Source of the DNA: Martinezella dioscoreae
GTDB taxonomy: Bacteria; Pseudomonadota; Alphaproteobacteria; Rhizobiales; Rhizobiaceae
Direction of reading: 5' to 3'
Length of the DNA: 64,000 bases
Assembly (NCBI RefSeq): GCF_009176305.1
Contig: NZ_BLAJ01000002.1
Span: forward strand, 682,001-746,000
Positions 1 to 8,993 of this stretch are shown here, in pieces. The translations under genes and the position numbers were made by a program. Position 1 is the stretch's first letter. Each line of letters opens with the position of its first letter. A model generated the notes under the pieces. That model saw only the letters and a program-made list of their open reading frames with translations, did not search any database and was not told where the DNA came from.

Positions 1-358
1 AGTTCCAGCCTTCCGGCCGGCCGCCGATGACATGGCGCAGCGTGTCGCCATAGACACCGATGCCGTCGGGCATGTTGCCGGTTTTGAACACGAGCGGCTC
101 TTTCGGCAGGCGATCCTTGACGGGCGGCAGTTTGCCGGTCTTGACGAACTTCTCCGTCACCCAGGCAGGCTCGTGATATTCCGGCAGCGCCTTGAACTCC
201 AGAATGGAGTTGCGCTCGACATATTTGATTTTTCCTTCCGCCGGAAAGACCGGTGGAACGGGCGGCACAGTCGGGTCGGCCGCATGGGCGCTGATCGCGA
301 TTGCGGATGTGGCAATCGTCAACGCAGCCAAAAGGCCGATCGGTCGAAAATGTCTCAT
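1..358 (-). CDS. ABC transporter solute-binding protein, family 5 (AgpA-like), N-terminal part
   Basis: The gene starts at 358 on the minus strand and runs off the left edge, so only the first 119 or so residues are visible. They show a Sec signal peptide (MRHFRPIGLLAALTIATSA, cleavage likely after AHA around residue 26), then a mature start rich in Pro and an EFKALPEYHEPAWV segment typical of large periplasmic family-5 binding proteins for oligosaccharides or peptides in rhizobia. A good ribosome-binding site (agggagagag) lies just upstream. It follows the GH4 alpha-galactosidase on the same strand by 135 bases, and an AraC activator is divergent. This matches the arrangement of the S. meliloti agp/mel alpha-galactoside system, so binding of raffinose-family sugars is inferred. 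The family-5 assignment is fairly safe; the substrate is not proven. Confidence 0.75.
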   Translation of the reverse strand, partial: MRHFRPIGLLAALTIATSAIAISAHAADPTVPPVPPVFPAEGKIKYVERNSILEFKALPEYHEPAWVTEKFVKTGKLPPVKDRLPKEPLVFKTGNMPDGIGVYGDTLRHVIGGRPEGWN

Positions 359-432
359 CTTTTCTCTCTCCCTAAATCGCGAGCGTTCCGTTCGAGACCT
401 CGCGTTCCTCCTTTGAAACGAAAGATGGCTGG

Positions 433-467
433 TTGAAGCGGGACATCCCCTTAAGATCCCGCCTCAA
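433..467 (-). other. Intercistronic inverted repeat between galactosidase and binding-protein genes
   Basis: TTGAAGCGGGA (433-443) and TCCCGCCTCAA (457-467) form an 11-bp stem with one mismatch and a 13-base loop. It sits after the alpha-galactosidase stop and before the binding-protein start. There is no clear U-run on the minus strand, so an mRNA-stabilising or partial terminator hairpin is more likely than a full terminator. Confidence 0.4.
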
Positions 468-493
468 CCTTCACCTTCCGGCCTGCCTGCTCG

Positions 494-1960
494 TCAGCCA
501 GCCTGTTTCAAGGCTGCTTTCTCTGCGCGCAACTCCTCGATCGAGCGAATGTTGCGGCTCGCCGCGCCCTTCCAGTCGCGTGTCTTGACCTTGCCGCGCG
601 ACAGGCGCTCCTTCGCCTCGTCCACAGCATGCGCATATTGCGGCAGCCAGCGCGCTTCCGCGACGACCATTTCATCGACCATCTGCCACACCTCCTCCGG
701 CGTGGCGACGGCGCCGACCAGCGGATCATGCAGGACGGCAAGTTTCAGGAGGTCGATATCGCCGCTAATGGCGGCATGAACCGACATACGCTGAACGTTG
801 ATCGAGGATATGCAGGTGGCCGCACATGCCTCCGGCAGTGTGATACCCGCCACCATATTGATGCCGAAGCGATCGACGAAGCCGGGTGACTCGATGATGG
901 CATCGGCAGGCAGATTGGTGATGACGCCATTGTTCTTGACGTTGAAATGGCCGCGATAGACGCGATTGGTTTCCAGCGCTTCGAGAATATGGCTGGCATG
1001 CTCGTTGGAGCGGCGTGCCGGATCGATCGGCTGCGAGGCGCTGTCGAGGATCTGCTGGAATTCCGTCTCGAACCAGTTGCGCGTCTCGGTGGAGTGACGC
1101 AAATAGCCGCCGGTCTCGCCGTGGATCCAGTCCGACATGTCGATCCATTTGTTGATCTCGTCCGGGCGCTTGCGGTACCAGGGCAGGTATTCCGACAGGT
1201 GACCGTTGCTCTCAGTCGAATAGACGCCGAAACGCTTGAGGACGTCTATTCGCAGCTTTTCCTGCTGCGAATAGACCGGATGCGCCTCGAAGGCCGCGAT
1301 CAGCTCGTCCCTGCCGATCTTGCGGCCGTTGAGGCGCAGGTCGACGAACCAGGTCTGGTGGTTGATGCCCGAGCAGATATAGTCGAGTTCGCGCTTGTCC
1401 TTGGCGCCGAGCACTTCGGCAATCTGTTCGGCGCCGTGCTGGACGCCGTGGCAGAGGCCGATCGTATCGACTTTGCCGTATTCGATGGCCGCCCAGGTGT
1501 TCATCGCCATCGGGTTGGCATAGTTCAGGAATTTGGCGCCGCTCTCGGCGACCTCGCGGATATCCTTGCAGAAATCGAGAATGACCGGAATGTTGCGCTG
1601 GCCGTAGAGAATGCCGCCGGCGCAGATCGTATCGCCGACGCATTGGTCGATGCCGTATTTCAGCGGAATGCGGATATCTTCGGCGTAAGCCTCCAAACCA
1701 CCGACCCGCACGCAGCTGATGACATAGCGTGCGCCTTCCAGCGCCTTGCGGCGATCCGTGCTGGCGGTGACGCGTGTCGGCAGCTTGTTGGCTTCAACGA
1801 TCCGGTCGAGGATCGCCTTGATCATCGTCAGATTGTGCTCACTCACGTCGGTCAGCGCGAATTCGACGTCGCGGAATTCCGGCACGCAGAGAATGTCGGT
1901 GAACAGCTTTTTCGTGAAGCCGACGCTGCCGGCGCCGATAATAGCGATTTTGAAACTCAT
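494..1960 (-). CDS. melA: Alpha-galactosidase/alpha-glucosidase, glycoside hydrolase family 4
   Basis: A 488-residue GH4 enzyme. GH4 hydrolases use NAD+ and a divalent metal and cleave by a redox-elimination route. Visible hallmarks: N-terminal Rossmann motif IGAGSVGF (about residues 6-13), Cys170 in GLCHG and His201 in GINHQ, which correspond to the family's metal ligands, and NYANPM around residue 150. The start at 1960 is chosen because AGGTGAGG lies 4 bases upstream; a frame extension to 1984 has no such site. Family members are cytoplasmic and act on alpha-galactosides such as melibiose and raffinose after uptake. It lies upstream of a binding-protein gene on the same strand and divergent from an AraC activator, as in agp/mel loci. 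Alpha-galactosidase is preferred over alpha-glucosidase or glucuronidase, but GH4 specificity cannot be read with certainty. Confidence 0.85.
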   Translation of the reverse strand: MSFKIAIIGAGSVGFTKKLFTDILCVPEFRDVEFALTDVSEHNLTMIKAILDRIVEANKLPTRVTASTDRRKALEGARYVISCVRVGGLEAYAEDIRIPLKYGIDQCVGDTICAGGILYGQRNIPVILDFCKDIREVAESGAKFLNYANPMAMNTWAAIEYGKVDTIGLCHGVQHGAEQIAEVLGAKDKRELDYICSGINHQTWFVDLRLNGRKIGRDELIAAFEAHPVYSQQEKLRIDVLKRFGVYSTESNGHLSEYLPWYRKRPDEINKWIDMSDWIHGETGGYLRHSTETRNWFETEFQQILDSASQPIDPARRSNEHASHILEALETNRVYRGHFNVKNNGVITNLPADAIIESPGFVDRFGINMVAGITLPEACAATCISSINVQRMSVHAAISGDIDLLKLAVLHDPLVGAVATPEEVWQMVDEMVVAEARWLPQYAHAVDEAKERLSRGKVKTRDWKGAASRNIRSIEELRAEKAALKQAG

Positions 1961-2170
1961 GATCCTCACCTTCAAGTCAATCAAACAAGCAGCGGCAGGG
2001 AAATCGACGGCATTTTCGTCCAGTGTCGTATCGGTTGCGGAATGGGCCGAAATCGAGATTTTTCCTCCGATCGCCGTTCCTCGCCGGCGAGCATGCGCTG
2101 TTTTCTGGCGGGATTATGCCTATAATCGCCGAGGCGAACAGAGAACTATTATGCTTTTGAGGGTAATTTT
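1961..2170. promoter_or_regulatory. Divergent promoter region, alpha-galactosidase and AraC regulator
   Basis: The 210-base gap between two divergent genes must hold both promoters and the likely binding site of the AraC protein. A TATAAT hexamer is present at 2121-2126, about 45 bases upstream of the regulator start. I could not find a convincing -35 partner or a clear direct-repeat operator by eye. Confidence 0.35.
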
Positions 2171-3073
2171 GTGCTGCAAGAATTGATCGATAACGGACAG
2201 GTCATGCGGACGGTTTCCCTGCCGCGCGGCCGCCACCGATTGCACGCCATGCCGACCAGTGCGGGATATGAAGTGCGCTATGACGAACCCTATGATTGGG
2301 ATGGACGACGGCGCGGTCTGACACCGTTCACCGTGCTGCAGCACACGATCAGCGGCACCGGGCGTCTTCGTTATGAAAGCCGCAATTATCGTGTCAATGC
2401 CGGCGACACACTGCTCGTTCTCGTGCCGCATAATCACCGCTATTGGCTGGAGAAGGGGGAGCGTTGGGAATATTTCTGGATTTCCATGAACGGTGAGGAA
2501 GCACTGCGCATCCATCGCCTGATACTCGCTGCCGCCGGTCCCGTCCTGAAGCTGCAGCAGGCGACCATCGATCATCTTGCCGATTGCAGTCTTCGGCTCG
2601 TCAAGGGCGCCACGACGCCGGCTTCGGCTTCGGCCATCGCCTATGAGGCGGCCATGGCGCTCTATGATGATGTCTTCGGTTCGCATGCCTTTGCTGCGGA
2701 CCGCTCTGTCATGCAGATCGTCATCGACCATATCAATGCCAATCTCGACAAGCCGCTGCCGGTCGAGGAGCTTGCGAAAGTGGGCGGCCTCAGCCGCGCG
2801 CATTTTTCGCGCGTCTTTGCCGAGAGCGAAGGCGTGCCGCCGGCGGAATTCGTATTGCAGCAGCGCATGCAGCGCGCGGCGAAGTTGCTGACGAAGGCCG
2901 CCTTCATCCCGGTCAAGGAAGTGGCGATCATGTCGGGCTTCGACGATGCCAATTATTTCTCCAAGGTGTTTCGCCGCATCTACGGCATCAATCCGACGGA
3001 GTTCCGCACGACCGGCATGTATGCCGCGGTGCGCAGTCCGGCCGAGGAGACGAAGAATGCACGGAGCCGATAG
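2171..3073 (+). CDS. AraC-family transcriptional activator of the galactoside locus (AgpT-like)
   Basis: A 300-residue AraC protein that begins with GTG (GAGGG about 8 bases upstream). Residues about 20-110 form the cupin-like sugar-sensing arm: the FTVLQHTISGTGRL segment followed by GDTLLVLVPHNHRYWL is typical. Residues about 185-285 carry the two-helix-turn-helix DNA-binding domain, ending in the signature GFDDANYFSKVFRRIYGINP. It is divergent from the GH4 galactosidase and followed by a GH2 glycosidase. This is the layout of AgpT, the activator of alpha-galactoside uptake in S. meliloti, so induction by galactosides is inferred. The family call is secure and the effector is not. Confidence 0.85.
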   Translation: MLQELIDNGQVMRTVSLPRGRHRLHAMPTSAGYEVRYDEPYDWDGRRRGLTPFTVLQHTISGTGRLRYESRNYRVNAGDTLLVLVPHNHRYWLEKGERWEYFWISMNGEEALRIHRLILAAAGPVLKLQQATIDHLADCSLRLVKGATTPASASAIAYEAAMALYDDVFGSHAFAADRSVMQIVIDHINANLDKPLPVEELAKVGGLSRAHFSRVFAESEGVPPAEFVLQQRMQRAAKLLTKAAFIPVKEVAIMSGFDDANYFSKVFRRIYGINPTEFRTTGMYAAVRSPAEETKNARSR

Positions 3074-3270
3074 AACCGTGATAGGTCGGCATTCTCGCTA
3101 TCGCTTGCCTGTCTTGAAAATGGAAATCCGCCAACCCGTCGCATTGCGCAACGGCGGCGCGCCTGTATAGATATCGCTCCGCGGCGTCCCGCCTGCCGCG
3201 CCGCGCGCCTGACTTCCCAGCAACATCTGTTCGTCATCCGATGCGACGGGCTTAATCGATAGGATTGAAT

Positions 3271-5514
3271 ATGCGTTCTGTTGTCGCCTTCAATGAATCC
3301 TGGACGTTTCGTGAAGGGTTTTCGCCCGGAGATGCCGGCCGCCCGCAGGATGGACAGCAGGTCACTCTGCCGCATACGGCCGTCGAACTGCCCTTCAATT
3401 ATTTCGACGAGAAATCCTATCAGCGCGCCTTCACCTATCAGAAAATCGTCAATTGGGATGAGAGCTTCGCAGGCCGTGAGGTATCGCTGATCTTCGATGC
3501 GGCCATGGCCGATGCCGCCGTCTATCTGAACGGCGAGGAAATCGTTGCCCACAAGGATGGCTACACGCCGTTCGAGGCGCGGCTGACTGGTCGCCTGCAT
3601 AAGGGTGAGAACCTGATCACGGTCAAGATCGATGGCAGCGAGAATCCCGAGATCCCGCCTTTCGGTGGTCGGATCGACTATCTCACCTATGCCGGACTCT
3701 ATCGCGATGTTTGGCTGAAGGTCGCTGCGCCCGTCTCGGTCGCCAACATCAAGATCGAGACGACAGATGTCCTTTCCGACCACAAATCCGCGACGGTGCG
3801 CTGCGACATCTCCAATCCGCAAAATCTCGCTTTCAGGGGTACGGTGACTGTTACTCTGCGCTCTGCCGACGGAGCAGCCATCGCTTCGGGTGAGGCTGAC
3901 ACATTAGGTGAAAGCGTCAAGCTCAGCTTTAGCGGCCTTTCCGGTCTTGCGCTTTGGGAGCTCGACAATCCCGTCCTCTATTCGGCGGAAGTGGAGCTTG
4001 CGAGCGAGCACGGACCGGACCGTCTTGCTGCGACTTTTGGCTTCCGTACCGCGAGCTTCACAGCGGAAGGCTTCCTGCTGAATGGCAAAAAGCTGAAGCT
4101 GCGCGGTCTCAATCGCCATCAGGCCTTCCCCTATGTCGGCTATGCGATGGGCCGTTCCGCCCAAGAGCGTGATGCCGAAATCATGAAGCGCACGCTGAAA
4201 TGCAACATCGTACGCACTTCGCATTATCCGCAATCGAAATGGTTCCTCGATCATTGCGACCGTATCGGCCTCTTGGTCTTCGAGGAAATCCCCGGTTGGC
4301 AGCATATCGGCGATAAGGAATGGCAGCAGGAATCGATCCGCAACGTGCGTCGAATGATCGAACGCGACTGGAACCATCCCTCGATCGTCATCTGGGGCGT
4401 GCGCATCAACGAATCCCAGGATTCTCACGATTTCTACGCCGAGACGAACCGCCTGGCACGCGAGCTCGATCCGACGCGCCAGACGGGCGGGGTGCGTTAC
4501 ATCACCGAGAGCGAAATGCTCGAAGACGTCTATACGATGAACGACTTCATTCTCGGCAATGAGGAACTGCCGGGCGCCAACCGGCCGCGCACGCCGCTGA
4601 GGCCGCAGCAGGAAAATACCGGTCTCTCCAAGGATGTGCCCTATCTGATTACCGAATTCGGCGGCCATATGTATCCGACGAAAATCTACGATCAGGAGCA
4701 GCGACAGGCCGAGCATGTGCGCCGGCATCTGGAAGTCCTGAATGCCGCCTATGGTGATCCGTCGATATCAGGCGCCATCGGCTGGTGCATGTTCGACTAC
4801 AACACCCATAGCGATTTCGGCTCGGGTGACCGCATCTGCTACCACGGCGTCATGGACATGTTCCGCGAGCCGAAATTCGCCGCTTATGTCTATGCCAGCC
4901 AGTGCGAGCCCGCCGAAGAGATCGTCATGAAGCCGGTCACGATCTGGGCGCGCGGCGAGCGCAACATCGGCGGCGCACTGCCGCTGATCGTGCTGACGAA
5001 CTGCGACGAGGTCGAACTGCGCTATGGGTCGCTGACCAAGCGTCTCGGCCCGGACCGGGAAACTTTCCCGCATTTGCCGCACCCGCCTGTCGTTTTCGAT
5101 CATCGATCCTTCACACCGGACGAACTCGGCGTATGGGGGATGGAGTGGGAGGATGTGCATTTCACCGGTTACATCAATGGCAAGCCGGTAGCGCAGCAAC
5201 ATATGGTCGCCAATCCGCTGCCGACCTCGCTGCAGGTGGAAGCCGATGCCGATACTCTGCGCGCGGGTGAGCGTGACACGGTGCGTGTCATCGTGCGTGC
5301 CCTCGATCAGGCCGGCTCGCGTCTGGCTTTTCTCAATGAAGCCATCACGGTCAAGATCGATGGCCCGGGCAAGGTCCTCGGACCGCAAACGGTGGCATTC
5401 CAGGGTGGAACCACGGGCTTCTGGCTGCAGGCGACGGGCAAGTCTGGGACGATCAACCTCGAAGTCTCGTCCCCGCGCTTTGCCAGCCAAAGCTTGAGTT
5501 TTACTGCAAGGTGA
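3271..5514 (+). CDS. Glycoside hydrolase family 2 beta-galactosidase/beta-glucuronidase-type enzyme
   Basis: A 747-residue cytoplasmic GH2 enzyme with no signal peptide. The order is a jelly-roll sugar-binding domain (about 1-170, with GLYRDVWLKV at its end), an immunoglobulin-like domain, the TIM barrel (about 280-560) and C-terminal beta domains. Glu381 in IWGVRINESQ fits the acid/base and Glu462 in ITEFGGH fits the nucleophile. ATG 3271 has AGGA 7 bases upstream; a TTG at 3265 is an alternative. It lies 197 bases after the AraC gene on the same strand, so it may be read from its own promoter. Being next to an alpha-galactosidase suggests that the locus handles mixed galactosides. Beta-galactosidase is the most likely activity, but GH2 also includes glucuronidases and mannosidases. 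Confidence 0.8.
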   Translation: MRSVVAFNESWTFREGFSPGDAGRPQDGQQVTLPHTAVELPFNYFDEKSYQRAFTYQKIVNWDESFAGREVSLIFDAAMADAAVYLNGEEIVAHKDGYTPFEARLTGRLHKGENLITVKIDGSENPEIPPFGGRIDYLTYAGLYRDVWLKVAAPVSVANIKIETTDVLSDHKSATVRCDISNPQNLAFRGTVTVTLRSADGAAIASGEADTLGESVKLSFSGLSGLALWELDNPVLYSAEVELASEHGPDRLAATFGFRTASFTAEGFLLNGKKLKLRGLNRHQAFPYVGYAMGRSAQERDAEIMKRTLKCNIVRTSHYPQSKWFLDHCDRIGLLVFEEIPGWQHIGDKEWQQESIRNVRRMIERDWNHPSIVIWGVRINESQDSHDFYAETNRLARELDPTRQTGGVRYITESEMLEDVYTMNDFILGNEELPGANRPRTPLRPQQENTGLSKDVPYLITEFGGHMYPTKIYDQEQRQAEHVRRHLEVLNAAYGDPSISGAIGWCMFDYNTHSDFGSGDRICYHGVMDMFREPKFAAYVYASQCEPAEEIVMKPVTIWARGERNIGGALPLIVLTNCDEVELRYGSLTKRLGPDRETFPHLPHPPVVFDHRSFTPDELGVWGMEWEDVHFTGYINGKPVAQQHMVANPLPTSLQVEADADTLRAGERDTVRVIVRALDQAGSRLAFLNEAITVKIDGPGKVLGPQTVAFQGGTTGFWLQATGKSGTINLEVSSPRFASQSLSFTAR

Positions 5515-5535
5515 GCAAGCAGCCGGCTCTTGCCG

Positions 5536-6447
5536 TCAGGCGACCGAGCCGGCAATTTCGCCCGCACCCTGGGGGATCGACTGTAACAGCGTCTGCCGCG
5601 CCGAGGCGAGATGCCGGCGGCACGCGGCGTCGATCCTTCGCTGGTCGCGTGATTGCAGGGCCTCGATATAGTCGAGGTGTTCGGTCACGGCGCGGGCATT
5701 GCGCTCGCGGGCGAACGTCTTGTTCCACTGGTAGTGATAGTGAAAGATGATGGCGATGACGTCGTAGAAATCGGCGATGAAGCGGTTCCTTGAGGCGCGA
5801 TGGATGAGAAGGTGAAACTTTTCATCGAGACGCGAGAAATCGCGGTAATGCGCGTCGAAATCCTCGAGGAGGGCGTGATGCTCCTGTTCGATCGCTTTGA
5901 GATCCTCCCAGGCGCGGTGATTGGCGGGCAGGCGGCCGAATTCGGCGGCGGAATGCAGCTCGAACATTTCGCGCACGTCGGCGAGCTCAAGCGCAAATTC
6001 GCTGGTGAAGCCCTTGAGGATCCAATGGCTGTTTGGTCGCTTTTCGATCAGGCCGAAGCGGCTGAAACGAATAAGAAATTCACGCACGACCGAAGTACCG
6101 GTGCCGATCTCGCGCGCCAGTTCCAGCTCGTTGATCTGCATGCCGGGCTGTGCTTCATCGGACATGATGCGCATCATGAAACTGCGTTCGATGATGTCAT
6201 GGAGTGAATCGGTCTCTTCCTTCGGGAAGAAATCGTCCTCCGTCGGCCGGCGCAGAACCGTCTTCTGCCGCTTGTTCCAGAGAATGATGCCGGCGTCATT
6301 TAGACGCATTAGGATCGCGCGCGCCGTGCTGCGGCTGACGCCGAGTTCGGCGGCGATTTCCGGCTCGCTTGGCAGCTCGGTATCGGGCTTCAGGCGCGCC
6401 GCATAGCGATTATACGCCTCCTTGAAGAGCGTGTTTTGCCTTGCCAT
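5536..6447 (-). CDS. GntR-family regulator with two winged-helix domains and an FCD domain
   Basis: A 303-residue repressor-type protein. Residues about 8-65 form one GntR-like winged helix (LPSEPEIAAELGVSRSTARA). Residues about 85-150 form a second one (INELELAREIGTGTSVVREF), followed by an FCD-type ligand-binding domain (about 160-290), with DEKFHLLIHRASRNR and the late EHLDYIEAL and AACRRHLASA helices supplying the usual acidic and His metal ligands. Typical FadR/FCD proteins are about 220-250 residues with a single HTH, so this is an extended form. It is divergent from an aldo/keto reductase and sugar transporter operon that it probably controls. GH2 converges on its 3' end with only 21 bases between. 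No clear ribosome-binding site was assessed beyond ggggaaatggc around the start. Confidence 0.85.
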   Translation of the reverse strand: MARQNTLFKEAYNRYAARLKPDTELPSEPEIAAELGVSRSTARAILMRLNDAGIILWNKRQKTVLRRPTEDDFFPKEETDSLHDIIERSFMMRIMSDEAQPGMQINELELAREIGTGTSVVREFLIRFSRFGLIEKRPNSHWILKGFTSEFALELADVREMFELHSAAEFGRLPANHRAWEDLKAIEQEHHALLEDFDAHYRDFSRLDEKFHLLIHRASRNRFIADFYDVIAIIFHYHYQWNKTFARERNARAVTEHLDYIEALQSRDQRRIDAACRRHLASARQTLLQSIPQGAGEIAGSVA

Positions 6448-6765
6448 TTCCCCCTCGCGTATCCTCGCCGCTCTTTACCGGCGGCGCTGTCTGAACCATG
6501 ATCGAATGGCAGTCAATTGCAGGAGTGTTGATGGAGCGCACTGGCCACCTTCCTCCAAGGCGTCAGGCGATTTGCTCGTTGACACCAAAATGTTTATTGT
6601 AGATAAAAAACAAAATCAATTGGTGGATGGACTATCGGGAGCTGACCGCCACCAATGACGAAGGAGGAATGGGAGCGGCCCGCTTGGATCGCTCCGATAG
6701 GGATACAAGAGCGCCGGAAATGCGCTCATGGGAAATTGCGTGACAGCCATCACAAGGGAGAGGTG
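6448..6765. promoter_or_regulatory. Divergent promoter region, GntR regulator and reductase/transporter operon
   Basis: The 318-base gap is GC-rich except for an AT-rich core at about 6579-6620. TTGACA (6579-6584) is a perfect -35 box; possible -10 boxes are TAGATA (6600-6605, spacing 15) and GATAAA (6602-6607, spacing 17). TTTAT-tgtag-ATAAA (6593-6607) is an inverted repeat overlapping the -10 area and is a plausible operator for the divergent GntR protein. The rest shows nothing I recognise. Confidence 0.45.
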
Positions 6766-7785
6766 ATGCAAACAAGAACAATCGGCAGGACGGCCCTCAA
6801 GGTCACGGAGATCAGCTTCGGCGCTGCGGCGCTGGGCGGCCTCTATCGTGCCTGTCCGCGCGACCAGGCAATGGCAACCCTCCAGGCCGCCTGGGACAGC
6901 GGTATTCGCTATTTCGACGCTGCGCCCTGGTATGGCTTTGGCCTTGGCGAACGCCGCGTTGGTGATTTTCTACGAGACCAGCCCGAGGACAGTTACGTGC
7001 TGTCGACCAAGGTCGGTCGTCTCATGCGCCCGGTGCCGACCGACAAGGTGCCGAATTACGGCTATGTCGATCCTCTGCCCTTCGATGCCGACTACGACTA
7101 CTCGTATGATGGCATCATGCGCTCAGTCGAGTTCAGCTATGCCCGTCTCGGACTCAATCGCATCGATATTCTCTATGTCCACGATATCGGCGGCTATACG
7201 CACGGCAAAGCCTTGAACGAGCGTTACCTTGGGCAGCTCCTGGGGTCGGGATTGAAAGCTCTGGGGGAGCTGAAGTCGTCCGGCGCGATCAAGGCCTATG
7301 GTCTCGGCGTCAACGAAGTGCCGGTCTGCCTGGATGTGATGAACGCGGCTGATATCGACTGCATTCTGCTTGCAGGCCGCTATACCCTGCTGGATCGTTC
7401 GGCCGTTGCCGAGCTGCTGCCGCTTTGCGAGAAGAAGGGAACGTCGCTCATCGTGGGCGGCGTCTTTAACTCCGGTATTCTGGCGACTGGCCCCGTGCCT
7501 GGCGCGCATTTCGACTATCTGCCGGCGACGCCGGATATTCTGGCCAAGGTGGGGGCGATGGAGGAGATCGCCCGCAAGCACGGTGTACCGCTTGCCCAGC
7601 CGGCGCTTCAGTTCCCGCTGCGCAGCCCTTGCGTGGCGTCGGTACTGATCGGTACGGCGAAGCCGGAAAGTCTTGTCCGCAACATGCAGCTCGTGGAGCC
7701 AAGGCTTCCCGACAGTCTCTATGCGGAGTTCGAAGGTTTGACTGTGGTCGCGCCTCCATTGGGAGACGAGGCGGTCAGAGTCTAG
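6766..7785 (+). CDS. Aldo/keto reductase, L-fucose / D-threo-aldose 1-dehydrogenase type
   Basis: A 339-residue TIM-barrel oxidoreductase. The catalytic tetrad is visible as Asp and Tyr in FDAAPWYG, Lys in LSTKVGR and His in LYVHDI. The N-terminal pattern TRTIGRTALKVTEISFG and the long insert YGYVDPLPFDADYDYSYDG match the subgroup that oxidises L-fucose or D-threo-aldoses (also pyridoxal) with NAD(P)+. ATG 6766 has AAGGGAGAGG directly upstream, so the longer frame from 6655 is rejected. It is the first gene of an apparent operon with a sugar ABC transporter, so it probably oxidises the imported sugar at C1 to a lactone. Later catabolic enzymes (lactonase, dehydratase, aldolase) are not in this window. 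Substrate identity is inference. Confidence 0.8.
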   Translation: MQTRTIGRTALKVTEISFGAAALGGLYRACPRDQAMATLQAAWDSGIRYFDAAPWYGFGLGERRVGDFLRDQPEDSYVLSTKVGRLMRPVPTDKVPNYGYVDPLPFDADYDYSYDGIMRSVEFSYARLGLNRIDILYVHDIGGYTHGKALNERYLGQLLGSGLKALGELKSSGAIKAYGLGVNEVPVCLDVMNAADIDCILLAGRYTLLDRSAVAELLPLCEKKGTSLIVGGVFNSGILATGPVPGAHFDYLPATPDILAKVGAMEEIARKHGVPLAQPALQFPLRSPCVASVLIGTAKPESLVRNMQLVEPRLPDSLYAEFEGLTVVAPPLGDEAVRV

Positions 7786-7963
7786 CAGATTGGGAGCTAT
7801 CGAGCCGTCGGGAGAGACGGCCTCGAAGAGGAGGAAAGCCTGTTTTGGCGTCGGTGGCCTTTCCGCCGCGCGATGCGTAATGCCGCAAGGCGTTGCGATA
7901 CCGAGCCGTAAGCGTTCAGCGGCGGGTGTGCAGGAGAACAGAGCGCGTTGAGAGGAGAAGCAG

Positions 7964-8953
7964 ATGAAAATTGCCAAGTCACTTCTATCCCGCCGCAGCT
8001 TTACCGGCCTTGCCGGCGCTGCCATCATAGCGATGGCGATGCCCGTGCAGTCCTTCGCGGCCGACGTGACCATTCCGATCATTGTCAAGGATACGACATC
8101 CTTCTACTGGCAGATCGTTCTTGCCGGCGCTCGTCAGGCGGGCAAGGATCTCGGTGTGAAGGTGCCGGAACTCGGCGCACAGTCGGAATCCGACATCAAC
8201 GGTCAGATCAGCATTCTCGAAAACGCCGTTGCCGGTAAGCCGGCTGCTGTCGTCATTTCGCCGACCGAGTTCAAGGCGCTCGGCAAGCCCGTGGATGAAG
8301 CCGCCAAGTCCGTGCCGGTCGTCGGTATCGACTCTGCTGCCGATTCCAAGTCCTTCGTCTCGTTCCTGACGACTGACAACGTCCAGGGCGGCCGTATCGC
8401 TGCAGACGGTCTTGCGGCCGCAATCAAGGGCATGACCGGTAAGGAAGAGGGTGAGATCGCCATCATCACCAGCCTGCCGGGCGTCGGTTCTCTCGACCAG
8501 CGCCGTCAGGGCTTCCTGGAAGAGGTCAAGAACAAGTATCCGGGCCTGAAGGTCGTTGCCGACAAATATGCGGACGGTCAGGCCACGACCGGTCTCAACA
8601 TCATGACCGACTTGATCACGGCCAATCCGAAGCTGGTCGGCGTCTTCGCTTCCAACCTGATCATGGCGCAGGGTGTGGGCCAAGCGATTGCGGAAAACAA
8701 GCTCGGCGACAAGATCAAGGTCATCGGCTTCGACAATGACGACAAGACGGTCGGCTTCCTGAAGTCTGGCGTTCTTGCCGGCCTCGTGGTGCAGGACCCT
8801 TACCGCATGGGTTATGACGGCATCAAAACGGCGCTCGCTGCTTCCAAGAAGGAAAAGGTCGAGGCCAATGTCGACACCGGCGCCAACCTCGTCACCAAGG
8901 CGAACATGAGCGATCCGAAGATCGACGCGCTGTTGAACCCGAAGGTCAAGTAA
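7964..8953 (+). CDS. Sugar ABC transporter periplasmic binding protein (ribose/xylose type)
   Basis: A 329-residue type-I periplasmic binding protein. It starts with a long signal peptide containing SRRSFTG, which resembles a twin-arginine motif (S-R-R-x-F), and AFA-A cleavage near residue 32. The mature part shows the two-lobed family features: IPIIVKDTTSFYWQ, PAAVVISPTEF, VPVVGIDSAAD and VIGFDNDDKTVGFL. GAGGAGAAGCAG precedes ATG 7964. It is followed by the cognate ATPase and permease and separated from them by a hairpin that would favour higher levels of the binding protein. The aldo/keto reductase upstream suggests an aldose such as fucose. A Tat route is only suggested by the motif. Confidence 0.88.
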   Translation: MKIAKSLLSRRSFTGLAGAAIIAMAMPVQSFAADVTIPIIVKDTTSFYWQIVLAGARQAGKDLGVKVPELGAQSESDINGQISILENAVAGKPAAVVISPTEFKALGKPVDEAAKSVPVVGIDSAADSKSFVSFLTTDNVQGGRIAADGLAAAIKGMTGKEEGEIAIITSLPGVGSLDQRRQGFLEEVKNKYPGLKVVADKYADGQATTGLNIMTDLITANPKLVGVFASNLIMAQGVGQAIAENKLGDKIKVIGFDNDDKTVGFLKSGVLAGLVVQDPYRMGYDGIKTALAASKKEKVEANVDTGANLVTKANMSDPKIDALLNPKVK

Positions 8954-8960
8954 GGCTTGA

Positions 8961-8993
8961 GGCCGCGCCTGCACAAAGCGGGCGCGGCCTTTT
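8961..8993 (+). terminator. Internal hairpin terminator after binding-protein gene
   Basis: GGCCGCGCC (8961-8969) pairs perfectly with GGCGCGGCC (8981-8989) and is followed by TTTT (8990-8993). It lies between the binding-protein stop and the ATPase start, and likely reduces read-through and stabilises the upstream message so that more binding protein than ATPase is made. Confidence 0.6.

Noticed and set aside
947-2125. 392-codon open frame on the plus strand opposite the alpha-galactosidase
   Set aside because: It is fully antisense to a clear GH4 gene and its product has no family resemblance; GC-rich codon bias creates such shadows.
7786-7963. Imperfect hairpin in the gap between the aldo/keto reductase and the sugar binding protein
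   Set aside because: Arms around 7870-7905 pair with several mismatches and no U-run; not convincing as a terminator.
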